Origin: JBCAWW01 sp039024315
GTDB lineage: Bacteria > Bacteroidota > Bacteroidia > J057
Direction: 5' to 3'
DNA length: 64,000 nt
NCBI GenBank assembly: GCA_039024315.1
Contig: JBCCQN010000004.1
Coordinates: 1-64,000 of the forward strand
The stretch's first letter is position 1; every line of letters begins with the position of its first letter. This document shows, in pieces, positions 54,701 through 62,510 of the stretch. Below the pieces are notes generated by a model. It did not search any database, was not told the origin of the DNA, and worked only from the letters and a program-made list of their open reading frames with translations. The position numbers and the translations under genes are program-made.

Positions 54701-57700
54701 CAGGATACGATCAAGGTCATCATAGGTATACGTGATGGTATCGTTGGCTGGGGTTGTCCAGGTGAGGACGTTACCATTGTTGTCATAGGTATAGGTGTGG
54801 GTTCCGGTTCCGCCATCGGTGGCCGTCAGACGGCGTCCCAACAAATCATAGCCAAAGGTACGCACGTTGTTTTCGGCATCGATGAGTTGGATGAGATTCC
54901 CGTTGGGGTTGTAGGTATAGCTGGTAGCGTACTGTGCTCCAGCGTTGTATTCGATGACCTGGATCAGATTACCCTGTCCGTTGTATGACAAGGTTTTGTT
55001 GACCGAATTCTTGTCATTAACGGTGGTACTCCAGGTGTTGTAAAAGTAGTTAATGGTTCCGGTCACATCGGTAATCGTCTTGGGACGATCGAGGGCGTCA
55101 TAGGTAGTCGTGATCCAATTACTTGGCGCGACACCGTTGACTGGACCGTCCCAGTACGGCAATGACTGTTGGCTGACGCGGCCCAGCTGGTCATAGATAG
55201 TGTGTTGGCTGTCTTGGGTAAAGAAGGCAATGTCTTTAACCGTATGGATAACACGCCCCAGACCATCCATGTAGGTAGTTCCCACGTAGTTAGCCGTATC
55301 AAAGTGCGTCGTCGTGTTGACGTATGGGTTGGCCACATCAACGTACTGATGACTTTCCAAGAGCAAATTATTGCGACGGGTAGATAGCGTACGTCCCAGA
55401 CCATCATAGGTCATGCTGGTGATATCTCCATTAGGGTCAGTGATGGTGATTGGTTGACCTACGGCGTAGTCATAGCTAAAGCTGGTGGTGTGATTGAGGT
55501 CATTGGTGATCGTAGCCGGAAACAGATCGTAACTGTCATAGGTATACGTAGTGGTGTTGTTCTCGGGATTAGTTTCGGTCAAGACGTTACCAAAGGCATC
55601 ATAGGTGTAATTGGTATCAATCCATTGACTTCCATCCCAGACTGATTGCTTGGTCAGGTTACCATCTGCGTTGGTTAGGCCCAGGGTAGTTTGACCATCA
55701 TAGTACATGCGGACACGTTGCCAATCCGTACCGCCATTACTGACCGTAGCCGTAGCGGGTAGGACTAACGATCCACTGGTGTAGGTGTAATCAGTAGTTG
55801 TGGTGGTGTATGACTGCCCATCGTTGAACGAGACGGTTTCGGTATCAAGGTTACCGGTGCTGGTGTTGTACAGACGAGTAGTGGTGGTGATCTTGCCGTC
55901 TTCGTTAGCTACGCTTTGGGTGGGGCGGACAAAGTAGCGGTCGTTACCCAATGAGGTACTCGCCCAGGTAGTATCGCTGGTAGCGATGATTACTCCGGTG
56001 TTAGTTGCGCGTTCGGTTTTCCAGATCTTTCCGATCAATGATCCGTCGGCAGGATCGTTTGGTTCACTTCCCTGTTGACCGTTTCCTTGGTGATAGTAGG
56101 TGACGTTGTCTTGGCCAAGGGCATCGGTGGCGGTTACCTTACCGAATCCAGCAAAACGCCGGTCTTGTGCGTCTTGGTAGTAATAGTGTCCATCGGCGTA
56201 TTCGTAGGTGGCGGTTGATACGACGCCATTGTTGTCATTAGTGGTGATTTGATGTGCGGTTTGCACAATCATTGGCAGATCAGGGTTGAGGAGATTACCT
56301 GATGTGTCCTTGTAGTGAGTTGATGGTTTGTAGGTGATATCGGTAGTAGCTCCGGTTGAGTGATTGATACTGATCAAGTGATCAGGCACCATTCCTTGGG
56401 CAATTTTTGCATTTACTTCTCCAGCGTTACCTGATTGGAGCATATAATCAATTAGACCATCAGCATTAATATCAACGTAGGGGTGATTATTACTACTTCC
56501 TGTCGCAATGGCACTCAAAGATGACAGTGTATAGTCTGGATGAAATTCATTAAAATCTTCACCCGTGTTCATAAACACACCTTGCGGACCTGCCCAACTT
56601 ACACCGACTGAACTATAGAAATCTATTAGACCATCACCGTTAATATCAAGTTGTGGAACAAAGTATTTTGTTCCTCCTCCTGAACCGGCTCCAACCTTGA
56701 AATCACCCCAAGTTGTAACAGCAGTATCTTGAGTCCAGTTCCCACGACCATCTCCGAAATAGAGCGGCTTGGTACTTTGTCCTGTTCCATTAAGTGGATC
56801 AAAGACAGCAGTCAAAACATCAACCGTACCATCTCCGTTATAATCTCCAATATTTGAATTATACCCAGTAGTGAGATATGGATTCCCCCAATCGTCATAG
56901 TGAACAGGAATCTTCCAATCGGTTGTATTGACTGGATCAAAGCCAGTTCCATTATTAGTCTCAACTGTTTGAGGAACTGAAGTTGCACCTGATGGAACAG
57001 TGGCTACATTACTATTGATTTGGAGTGTATCCGGTAGGCCATCAACGTTGAGGTCGCGGACAAAACGTGAGTAAAGTGAATAAAGGAAATTAATATCAGA
57101 ATCGTAGGCCGGCGCATTAACCCAGGCACCTGCAGTTTGACCCAAATATCCAGTATAGGTGTCAAAATTTCCATAGTACCCATTACAAGCGTAGGTACTA
57201 TAGTTTTGTGACTCCAAGAGATCATATTGACGATCACCATTGAGATCAGTGAATACAGAACCAGCACCACCAATATTCAGTGAACAATAGAGCCATGAAC
57301 CCCCACCAACATAAATACCTGTAGGCAGCATAGGCCCCCCTGTATACTGTGGAACTACGGTATTGAGTGTGTTGTGAATACCTACATTTTCGTTGATTAT
57401 TGGATTTGCACTAAGTGCATCTTTACTAGATCTCACCCAATCTACCCAACTATCTCCATTAAGATCAACTGGTACAGAGTTTTGGATTCCCATGAAGTTA
57501 AAACTTGATGAACCACCAATAGTGTAGTTATCAGCTGATCCCACCCACTGCCGTGAGTGTTCTGAATAGGTAAAGGTTGTGGCTGGAAGTGTAGTTGTTG
57601 TTCCTCCGTTATAGGCAGTTTCTTGAACACTTTCGAGAAGGCTACGATTATCGTTATCTCCTACGGTGTAGTTCAGATCATACTTACGGATGGTAGTACC

Positions 57701-58786
57701 GTTGAATTTGGTAATGATCTCGTGAATACGGTAATTGGTCTTGGTATAGAATCCAGGAGTGTATGATACGAGATCATCATTACGTGATTGACGGTTGAAT
57801 TGTACGCTGTACAGACCATAGGTAATAGTCGCCGGATAGACTTGTCCGTCATTTTTGAAATATGTGTAGGTAATCGTATTGTCATTACGATCTTCAATAC
57901 TGTCTATGTACCAGGTAAACACTTCAGCGGTATTCGCTGCGTTGTCTTTGCGACTCGCCGCGGTTGTACCAAAGGTGATTTCATAGCCACTCTTGGTCGT
58001 TAGTGTCCAGGTGTTACCACTCTTGGTATAGGTAGCAAATGACCCATCATCATACTGGGCCTGATAGACATTAGGAAGAACTTCTTTGAGGTTACCGTGC
58101 AAAGAAGACATATAGTCATCGCTAGTGTAAATGGTATCAAGTCCGGTGATATTACGGCGTTGAATATATGGCAGGCTCAGTTCCCAGCCGTAGCCTACGA
58201 TACTGTCATTGAGTTGCCGTTCTGAAGAGTAGCTCACTGATACTCCTGGATTAAGTCCTCCAATCCACTGCGGAACGTCAAATGGATAGTTATACCCAGC
58301 CGCTCCGGTGTGTTGATTGGCATCTACACGCAAGCGTTGTGAAGCGTCTGTACCATTGACCAATGATGACACCACTGGATCAATAGCTCCACCACCACTC
58401 GCAGTCAGTGATTGTACTTCAGGCCCACCTGAACTGACTTCTTCGCCTCCTAAGGCCAAGTTGATCGCATCCAAGAGATCCGATTCAGTCCGTGCATCTG
58501 CGATTTCTCCACGTTGTTTATCATTCAATTCATATGTCTTCTGAAGAATGTCCGCAATCTCTGACTGTGAATGATCACCCAGAGCTTCTTGAAGCATGTC
58601 TATATTAATTGGACCATTGACCTCAGTGGTGGTTGCAATTTCACCACCAGCTGGTTCGGCTTCGAATGACACTTCTTGTCCCATGACGTATTGGTAGGGA
58701 CTAAAGAGCAGCATCAAGAGCATGATTGCTGTGATTGCTTTTGAAAAGAACGCTGAATATTGAGAGGTGTTACTTCTAGATGACAT
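51704..58786 (-). CDS. Large exported RHS/SpvB-like polymorphic toxin
   Basis: A 2,360-residue protein taken from ATG 58786 (MSSRSNTSQYSAFFSKAITA); an upstream in-frame start would add 15 residues. A signal peptide ends near residue 37. Residues about 100-430 are SpvB-like (VSVSYSSERQLNDSIVGYGW). Residues about 430-830 have FG-GAP units (DLNGDSWVDW, DINGDGLIDF). YD repeats run from about 1050 to 1630 (YTYDSYDLFPATI, FGYDLLGRRLTA and dozens more). An insert of about 370 residues (1630-2010) has no YD repeats. The RHS core RYYGGDMRRFMSQDPASLYG and LYTYARNNPLAYVDPNGES (about 2145-2190) marks the cut before the C-terminal part. The last 170 residues have a hydrophobic start (ILGAAVLGGIVLVE) and end in GGTVVARPSTKDGRATLEVQ, a toxin-like tip of unnamed family. 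The cage should enclose the tip. Confidence 0.92.
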   Translation of the reverse strand: MSSRSNTSQYSAFFSKAITAIMLLMLLFSPYQYVMGQEVSFEAEPAGGEIATTTEVNGPINIDMLQEALGDHSQSEIADILQKTYELNDKQRGEIADARTESDLLDAINLALGGEEVSSGGPEVQSLTASGGGAIDPVVSSLVNGTDASQRLRVDANQHTGAAGYNYPFDVPQWIGGLNPGVSVSYSSERQLNDSIVGYGWELSLPYIQRRNITGLDTIYTSDDYMSSLHGNLKEVLPNVYQAQYDDGSFATYTKSGNTWTLTTKSGYEITFGTTAASRKDNAANTAEVFTWYIDSIEDRNDNTITYTYFKNDGQVYPATITYGLYSVQFNRQSRNDDLVSYTPGFYTKTNYRIHEIITKFNGTTIRKYDLNYTVGDNDNRSLLESVQETAYNGGTTTTLPATTFTYSEHSRQWVGSADNYTIGGSSSFNFMGIQNSVPVDLNGDSWVDWVRSSKDALSANPIINENVGIHNTLNTVVPQYTGGPMLPTGIYVGGGSWLYCSLNIGGAGSVFTDLNGDRQYDLLESQNYSTYACNGYYGNFDTYTGYLGQTAGAWVNAPAYDSDINFLYSLYSRFVRDLNVDGLPDTLQINSNVATVPSGATSVPQTVETNNGTGFDPVNTTDWKIPVHYDDWGNPYLTTGYNSNIGDYNGDGTVDVLTAVFDPLNGTGQSTKPLYFGDGRGNWTQDTAVTTWGDFKVGAGSGGGTKYFVPQLDINGDGLIDFYSSVGVSWAGPQGVFMNTGEDFNEFHPDYTLSSLSAIATGSSNNHPYVDINADGLIDYMLQSGNAGEVNAKIAQGMVPDHLISINHSTGATTDITYKPSTHYKDTSGNLLNPDLPMIVQTAHQITTNDNNGVVSTATYEYADGHYYYQDAQDRRFAGFGKVTATDALGQDNVTYYHQGNGQQGSEPNDPADGSLIGKIWKTERATNTGVIIATSDTTWASTSLGNDRYFVRPTQSVANEDGKITTTTRLYNTSTGNLDTETVSFNDGQSYTTTTTDYTYTSGSLVLPATATVSNGGTDWQRVRMYYDGQTTLGLTNADGNLTKQSVWDGSQWIDTNYTYDAFGNVLTETNPENNTTTYTYDSYDLFPATITNDLNHTTSFSYDYAVGQPITITDPNGDITSMTYDGLGRTLSTRRNNLLLESHQYVDVANPYVNTTTHFDTANYVGTTYMDGLGRVIHTVKDIAFFTQDSQHTIYDQLGRVSQQSLPYWDGPVNGVAPSNWITTTYDALDRPKTITDVTGTINYFYNTWSTTVNDKNSVNKTLSYNGQGNLIQVIEYNAGAQYATSYTYNPNGNLIQLIDAENNVRTFGYDLLGRRLTATDGGTGTHTYTYDNNGNVLTWTTPANDTITYTYDDLDRILTEISGADTVTYTYDQGPNALGQLTSTTSQGITTAYTFDGMGYLSSEARTVNGTTYTTTYTNDRHSRATDISYPDGNVITYTYYNENLINTITLNGTTALVSQTLYMPNRQVTGQYLPTVGLITYTYDSNQLYRLTNKTTPGIQDISYTYDNNGNVLTINDQSTGGIAKLSTFTYDDLNRLTSATITNSANNQDYTYNYSYSPTGNILTAGNDTYSYNAAHPQAVSDINGINYSYDANGNVIGIDSDSFAYNYKNQLTSSTVTTGGGSSTPDVIRTTTYVIDDAIFTGTDYTLILDQDLSSNYFAIVNGGSDDPNNRSPREDGVRVSGDPFGNFATTTSANGLQLDRQNSANDWRGTITVVECLADCTTDGFELSEVGEVTLAQGSQNTLQTTTHTFTNPHQTNTVIIDGGQTTNGNGAAHYGATFGTRITKSGSNDVTLERFGAQNRLPRAGFQTLYQVNLGSAWTTEEVTIDAWTSHQDGVAIPTAYTSTTLGQSYDTDKTFALTTSYSERDGIGEGSTSIVTTFGEGTSPVPSTTNQISVASEYAGTRYSTITILSHPDLFVQHVFKADGDTGNNQGWQTLTLTLPQTLTSDNVMTTMTNTSRGVGNSYSRTGSWSSYLSDPSTITYERPFSGQMFAAWFQAIDFTSFLGTTSGGGSSSTTSYTYDHSGQRVTKDNGTNTTIYANKLFHTDGTTNTASVYSGAMQIATIKGGTLTYNLSDHLNSSSLTIDDQGNVLQSLDYFPFGSERINSGSFEADKTYTNHYSDTETGLLYMGARYYGGDMRRFMSQDPASLYGPETFLQDPQQLNLYTYARNNPLAYVDPNGESILGAAVLGGIVLVETAKALAVAGVVIIGTLGVAHVLDNSPPVDIQSPFQFIPETVESGIYIESTYGWEDSLGDILEGAEPIGKSPRNPDYGANKWQKNGTAEDVFDDFFKLGPQNVRHEGEVTIGDLDGGGTVVARPSTKDGRATLEVQPKDGVNPDTKIRYEPESTSE

Positions 58787-58929
58787 GTAATGTGTTGATA
58801 AACAATGGGTAAAATGAATAATTGACCACAAAAAATATCAGCCTTGTTGAGCTGATGATAAGATGGCGCGTACGTTGAACGCAAAAGGATAGGTTGATTG
58901 AACTGTCGTGATTATGTACGACATAAGAA

Positions 58930-58961
58930 AAAGGCAACTGCCTGGAGTAGCCGTTGCCTTT
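58930..58961 (-). terminator. Terminator of the REC gene
   Basis: aaaggcaac (58930-58938) and gttgccttt (58953-58961) pair; a T-run (tttttctt) follows on the minus strand. It separates the operon 58998-61193 from the RHS gene. Confidence 0.75.
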
Positions 58962-58997
58962 ATCGTTTCAAATTTCAATGGTTTTGTCAATCAAGAT

Positions 58998-59480
58998 TTA
59001 GCCTTCTTGATTGTAGGAGGGAACCAAAGACCTGATGATTTCTATTACTTTTTCAATAGAGCTACCTGTCTTACTCATAAAGGTAACCGGAGCAAGCGCT
59101 GGATCTTCAGCTAAAGATGCATACTTATCGTAGTTTGAAAGAATGAGAACGGGAATGTCTTTGCCCCATTCATAGCCTCGTAGTTCTTTGAGCATCTCTT
59201 CCCCGTTTTTATCTGGCATCATCATATCGAGAATAATGAGATGAGGAAGATCACCCCGGACAATTCCCAATCCTTGCATACCATCGTTAGCTTTCGCCAC
59301 GAGATATCCTTCACGGTGGAGTTGAGACGCTAGCGTATTGGTAATAGCGTAGTCGTCATCAATGATGGAAATACGAATATCATGCGCGTGCGATGGTCGT
59401 TTATCTCCAACGAGCGCTTTTAGTGTTTCTTGATATTTTTCATCACGTTCTTTTTGATTCAGATGAGAATAGTCTTCCAT
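58998..59480 (-). CDS. Single-domain response regulator (REC)
   Basis: A 160-residue receiver protein. ISIIDDDYAITNTLASQLH gives the acidic pocket, LIILDMMMPDKNGEEML the phospho-acceptor Asp, VLILSNYDKYASLAED the switch Thr/Ser region (a Ser) and FMSKTGSSIEKVI the conserved Lys. A 30-residue N-terminal extension precedes the domain and no output domain follows. It starts 33 bases after the TPR membrane protein and is probably cotranscribed with it. Partner kinase not in the window. Confidence 0.88.
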   Translation of the reverse strand: MEDYSHLNQKERDEKYQETLKALVGDKRPSHAHDIRISIIDDDYAITNTLASQLHREGYLVAKANDGMQGLGIVRGDLPHLIILDMMMPDKNGEEMLKELRGYEWGKDIPVLILSNYDKYASLAEDPALAPVTFMSKTGSSIEKVIEIIRSLVPSYNQEG

Positions 59481-59513
59481 ATCTCATCATTTTATCACAC
59501 ACGATTATCGCTC

Positions 59514-61193
59514 CTATTTCTTCATATGTTCTTTTCTAGGAAGCAAATAGTCTTCTTTAAGTGCATACTTATTATTCTCAAGTAGTGTCTGTATGATCTC
59601 AAATAGGAACACTACTCCAATAATTCCAGCTGCGATATAGAAAAGCCAATCCACAAGATTCCAGCCGAATAATAAGAACTTGATAGCCTTTGTCAGGAGC
59701 CACGCTATCCCAAGCACTATGAGGGCTATCTTTGTACTTGAGATACATTCTTTCACCTTAGCGCGTGGAATATTTTTTATACCTTCATCAAATGTCTTTT
59801 GTCGAGCTTGCTTAAGATTTGAAATGATTGCGGAACGCTTATCTTCGGCTTCTCTTTCTTTGAGAATAAAATCGAACAAAGTTTCTGTCGTCTTTTTCGT
59901 ATACCAAATTGGCCCCTCCCCTAAGTGTTGTCTAAAGCTATCTTCACTTAACACCAAACTTGTAGGGATATCACGGTTTTCAATATCTTTCAAGAAGTCT
60001 TCATATCTATCCCGAAAGGCCTCATCATACTTTGTTCTATCATTCGTATAAACGGGATACATCATAATCGTACGAGGCATTGCTTCGGACGTAATTCTAT
60101 GTGCTAAACGTGCATCAAGCAGCGTATTATTATCTAAAAGTCGAGCTACATGACTAAACTCTTCAAATACCTTTGATTTAGGAATAATCTTAACTCGTGC
60201 ATTATCAAATAGGCGCTTAACTGGCTTACGATAGTCATCTCGCTTTTTAGAAATGTAGCGGACAATACTATTACAATTTCTCAATATGGGGTCAGCCATA
60301 ATTGGAATAGCGTACTCTATATTTTTATTCAACAGTACTTTTACTGTTTCTAATGCATTTTTTTCCTTCTTAAGGGCTGCTTCCATTCTCGCCTTTTCAA
60401 ATATTATATCAATACGGTGCGGGAAGTACTGAGCTGTTTGAGTACAGATACGTAATGCTTCTGGCACATTACCTAAAAGAAACTGACACCGCGCCTGCAT
60501 ATTAAAGGCCTCACCGGCATGAGTTCTAATAACTCCTGAGGAAATGTCATCACCTAAAGCAGTCTGGCTACGCCGAGCGTCATGACTTGATTCTGCTAAA
60601 GCGTATTCTCCTGCCTGACGGAAATACTTTTCCGCTAGTATAAGATCTACATGATGTGGTGAGTAAAAGTAAATAATACCTAAGCGATATAAGGCAAAAT
60701 AATCAGCTGGTTCAATCGCTATAACTTCATTAAAATTGCGGTAGGCATCATGAAAACGATCTGGGAAACTGACACTATTATGCAAATGCTTAAAACCCTC
60801 CTTTAATTTGTATTCACGTTCTTTTTGACTGTCAGGAATAGCTAGGCGTTGAATCGCAACTTCAAGATACGCTTGAGTCTTTTGTGTTTCAGCTACCATA
60901 GCTGACGTAAGTCCTACTAACTGATTGAGTGATTCAATCATTACTTCCTGATTCTTTCCAAGATGAGAAAAACCAGCTTGAAGGTTTTTTGCAACGATTT
61001 CAGTAGTTTTCAATGTTGCTTCGAATTGCATATGTGCATTCTGCGCAACAAGATCTGATTGGTGATTGATAGCACGTTCTAACTGTTGTTGTCCGCGACT
61101 AATATCCTTAAGATGTCTTCCATTTTTTACGATTTGTTTCCATTGAGCTTCAGGTGATGAGGAAGAAGTAAAGTCAGGCCAGAATGATGACAT
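59514..61193 (-). CDS. TPR protein with C-terminal membrane pair
   Basis: A 559-residue protein. The first 130 residues are a charged coiled coil (WKQIVKNGRHLKDISRGQQQ, LERAINHQSDLVAQ). Residues about 155-290 form TPR-like helical repeats (FHDAYRNFNEVIAIEPADYF, AEKYFRQAGEYA, FNMQARCQFLLGNVPEAL). Residues about 300-470 are helical of unknown type. Two membrane helices at about 488-510 (IALIVLGIAWLLTKAIKFLL) and 520-540 (LFYIAAGIIGVVFLFEII) end the protein. A sensor or scaffold with soluble cytoplasmic repeats that works with the response regulator downstream is plausible. No signal peptide. Confidence 0.72.
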   Translation of the reverse strand: MSSFWPDFTSSSSPEAQWKQIVKNGRHLKDISRGQQQLERAINHQSDLVAQNAHMQFEATLKTTEIVAKNLQAGFSHLGKNQEVMIESLNQLVGLTSAMVAETQKTQAYLEVAIQRLAIPDSQKEREYKLKEGFKHLHNSVSFPDRFHDAYRNFNEVIAIEPADYFALYRLGIIYFYSPHHVDLILAEKYFRQAGEYALAESSHDARRSQTALGDDISSGVIRTHAGEAFNMQARCQFLLGNVPEALRICTQTAQYFPHRIDIIFEKARMEAALKKEKNALETVKVLLNKNIEYAIPIMADPILRNCNSIVRYISKKRDDYRKPVKRLFDNARVKIIPKSKVFEEFSHVARLLDNNTLLDARLAHRITSEAMPRTIMMYPVYTNDRTKYDEAFRDRYEDFLKDIENRDIPTSLVLSEDSFRQHLGEGPIWYTKKTTETLFDFILKEREAEDKRSAIISNLKQARQKTFDEGIKNIPRAKVKECISSTKIALIVLGIAWLLTKAIKFLLFGWNLVDWLFYIAAGIIGVVFLFEIIQTLLENNKYALKEDYLLPRKEHMKK

Positions 61194-61409
61194 AGGTGGG
61201 ATGGTTTTATGACTGATAAAACAGAACGTTAATTTACATATTTTGCGTCAACGGACAGAATATTAGTATCCATAAAGATCATGCGATTTTAACTTTTCCT
61301 GAAAATTGTTCTCCCAACAAAACAAAAATAAGATACTCTTTCCCCTTCCTTTCAATGCTACGAGAATGACCTTTGCAATAGGAAACTTAGGTATGTTATT
61401 ATAAGGTCA

Positions 61410-62087
61410 GTGATAAATGAGTCTCCAAAGAATGATCAAATAGAATCTTCTCTTGTAGAGAAATACGCAGAACAACTTGAAGGATTGACGGAAATTGATC
61501 TTGGCGCCAAAGCTGAGCAACAATCTGCAAGGCAAGAATCTATCCGTTCGCAATTGAGAAATCAGCGCATTGACGAGCAAATGAACGATTATCTCAAAGC
61601 AGGTATCGTAGATGAAGTTGCGTATGTTGAAAGAGATCAAAACGACGAACATTCTTTGAAAAGTGGAGACGCAGTTTTTAAGCTCAAAATGCAGTACCGG
61701 GATCAAGGCTTTGATTTCCAGACTGCTCCTGTTTGGGATGAAACAGGTGAGATAATTGGATATCGATGCTTTACTATCAATCCAGAACTTTCACAAGAGC
61801 AAGCCCAACGTAAAGAGGAAATCGAATTTGTAGCAGAAAAAAGATTTCAAAATAGCTGGCAATATGAAATAGAAGAGCAAGAGCTCTATTTTCAAAAGGA
61901 AGTAGAGCATGGAAGTATGGTCTATCTAGGGCAGCTCAACGATGATGACTATTTTTCTATGAGGAATGACCTTAATATTCCTTTTGGTAATATTGAGACC
62001 CTGCCCGTTTTTGACGAAAAGGGCAACGCTAATTCTACTCAACAAAAAGTTTATGTCTATACAGGGGGAGTAAGTTCTGAAATATAA
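61410..62087 (+). CDS. Acidic helical protein of unknown function
   Basis: A 225-residue protein read from GTG 61410 (MINESPKNDQIESSLVEKYA). The sequence is acidic and rich in Glu, Gln and Arg with no signal or membrane segment (KAEQQSARQESIRSQLRNQR, FTINPELSQEQAQRKEEIEF). The C-terminal part is beta-rich (MVYLGQLNDDDYFSMRNDL, KVYVYTGGVSSEI). No family recognised. It lies alone, facing a structured non-coding stretch downstream. Confidence 0.6.
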   Translation: MINESPKNDQIESSLVEKYAEQLEGLTEIDLGAKAEQQSARQESIRSQLRNQRIDEQMNDYLKAGIVDEVAYVERDQNDEHSLKSGDAVFKLKMQYRDQGFDFQTAPVWDETGEIIGYRCFTINPELSQEQAQRKEEIEFVAEKRFQNSWQYEIEEQELYFQKEVEHGSMVYLGQLNDDDYFSMRNDLNIPFGNIETLPVFDEKGNANSTQQKVYVYTGGVSSEI

Positions 62088-62510
62088 GCCCAGACCGCAT
62101 TTTTCATTGATTAATGAATATCCCGCTGCGTATTTTCTGTACTGGAGGCAGAATGTGTGTGTAAAATAGAACAACATGACAATCGCAATAAGCCAGTCAG
62201 ATTGTTGCCTAGCTTGTTTTACTTTTCTTGAGAAACGTAATCATAAGGTCTTGACTGACAGGACGTAAGCAAGGTGCTCTTTCCCCTTTCCTACGACGAT
62301 ACATTGATTGACAGAAAGTGGTATCGTCGTAGTCCTTGTCTGAGATTGATCAACTATGGACAGGATAATCTCAGACTCCCCAGAAAGCGCACTTTGTGCA
62401 AGATAGCCACCTGACCTCATAACCTTTTTCTGTCGGTATCAGCTGGCATCTTGGCGGGGCGTATCCCCTGCACCCCTAAAGTAATGAAATGAGTTAGGCC
62501 TAAATATTAG
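62088..62510. other. Non-coding region with two strong hairpins
   Basis: No protein gene is visible. The interval contains two adjacent perfect hairpins (62291-62376), listed separately, and a G-rich stretch up to the DGQHR gene. Confidence 0.5.
62291..62376. ncRNA. Paired hairpins: structured RNA or DNA site
   Basis: ctacgacgatac (62291-62302) pairs with gtatcgtcgtag (62321-62332), 12 bp perfect; directly after comes gtctgagatt (62338-62347) pairing with aatctcagac (62367-62376), 10 bp perfect. A third short stem (agcgcac/gtgca) follows at about 62385. Two such stems in a row are more than expected by chance and suggest a small RNA, a leader, or a replication/recombination site. No T-run after the second, so not simply a terminator. 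Type is a guess. Confidence 0.4.

Noticed and set aside
54041..54988. Open frames of 177 and 124 codons antisense to the RHS gene
   Set aside because: They mirror the YD-repeat codons (Gly/Ile/Val-rich repeats) and have no family character; the RHS frame explains the bases.
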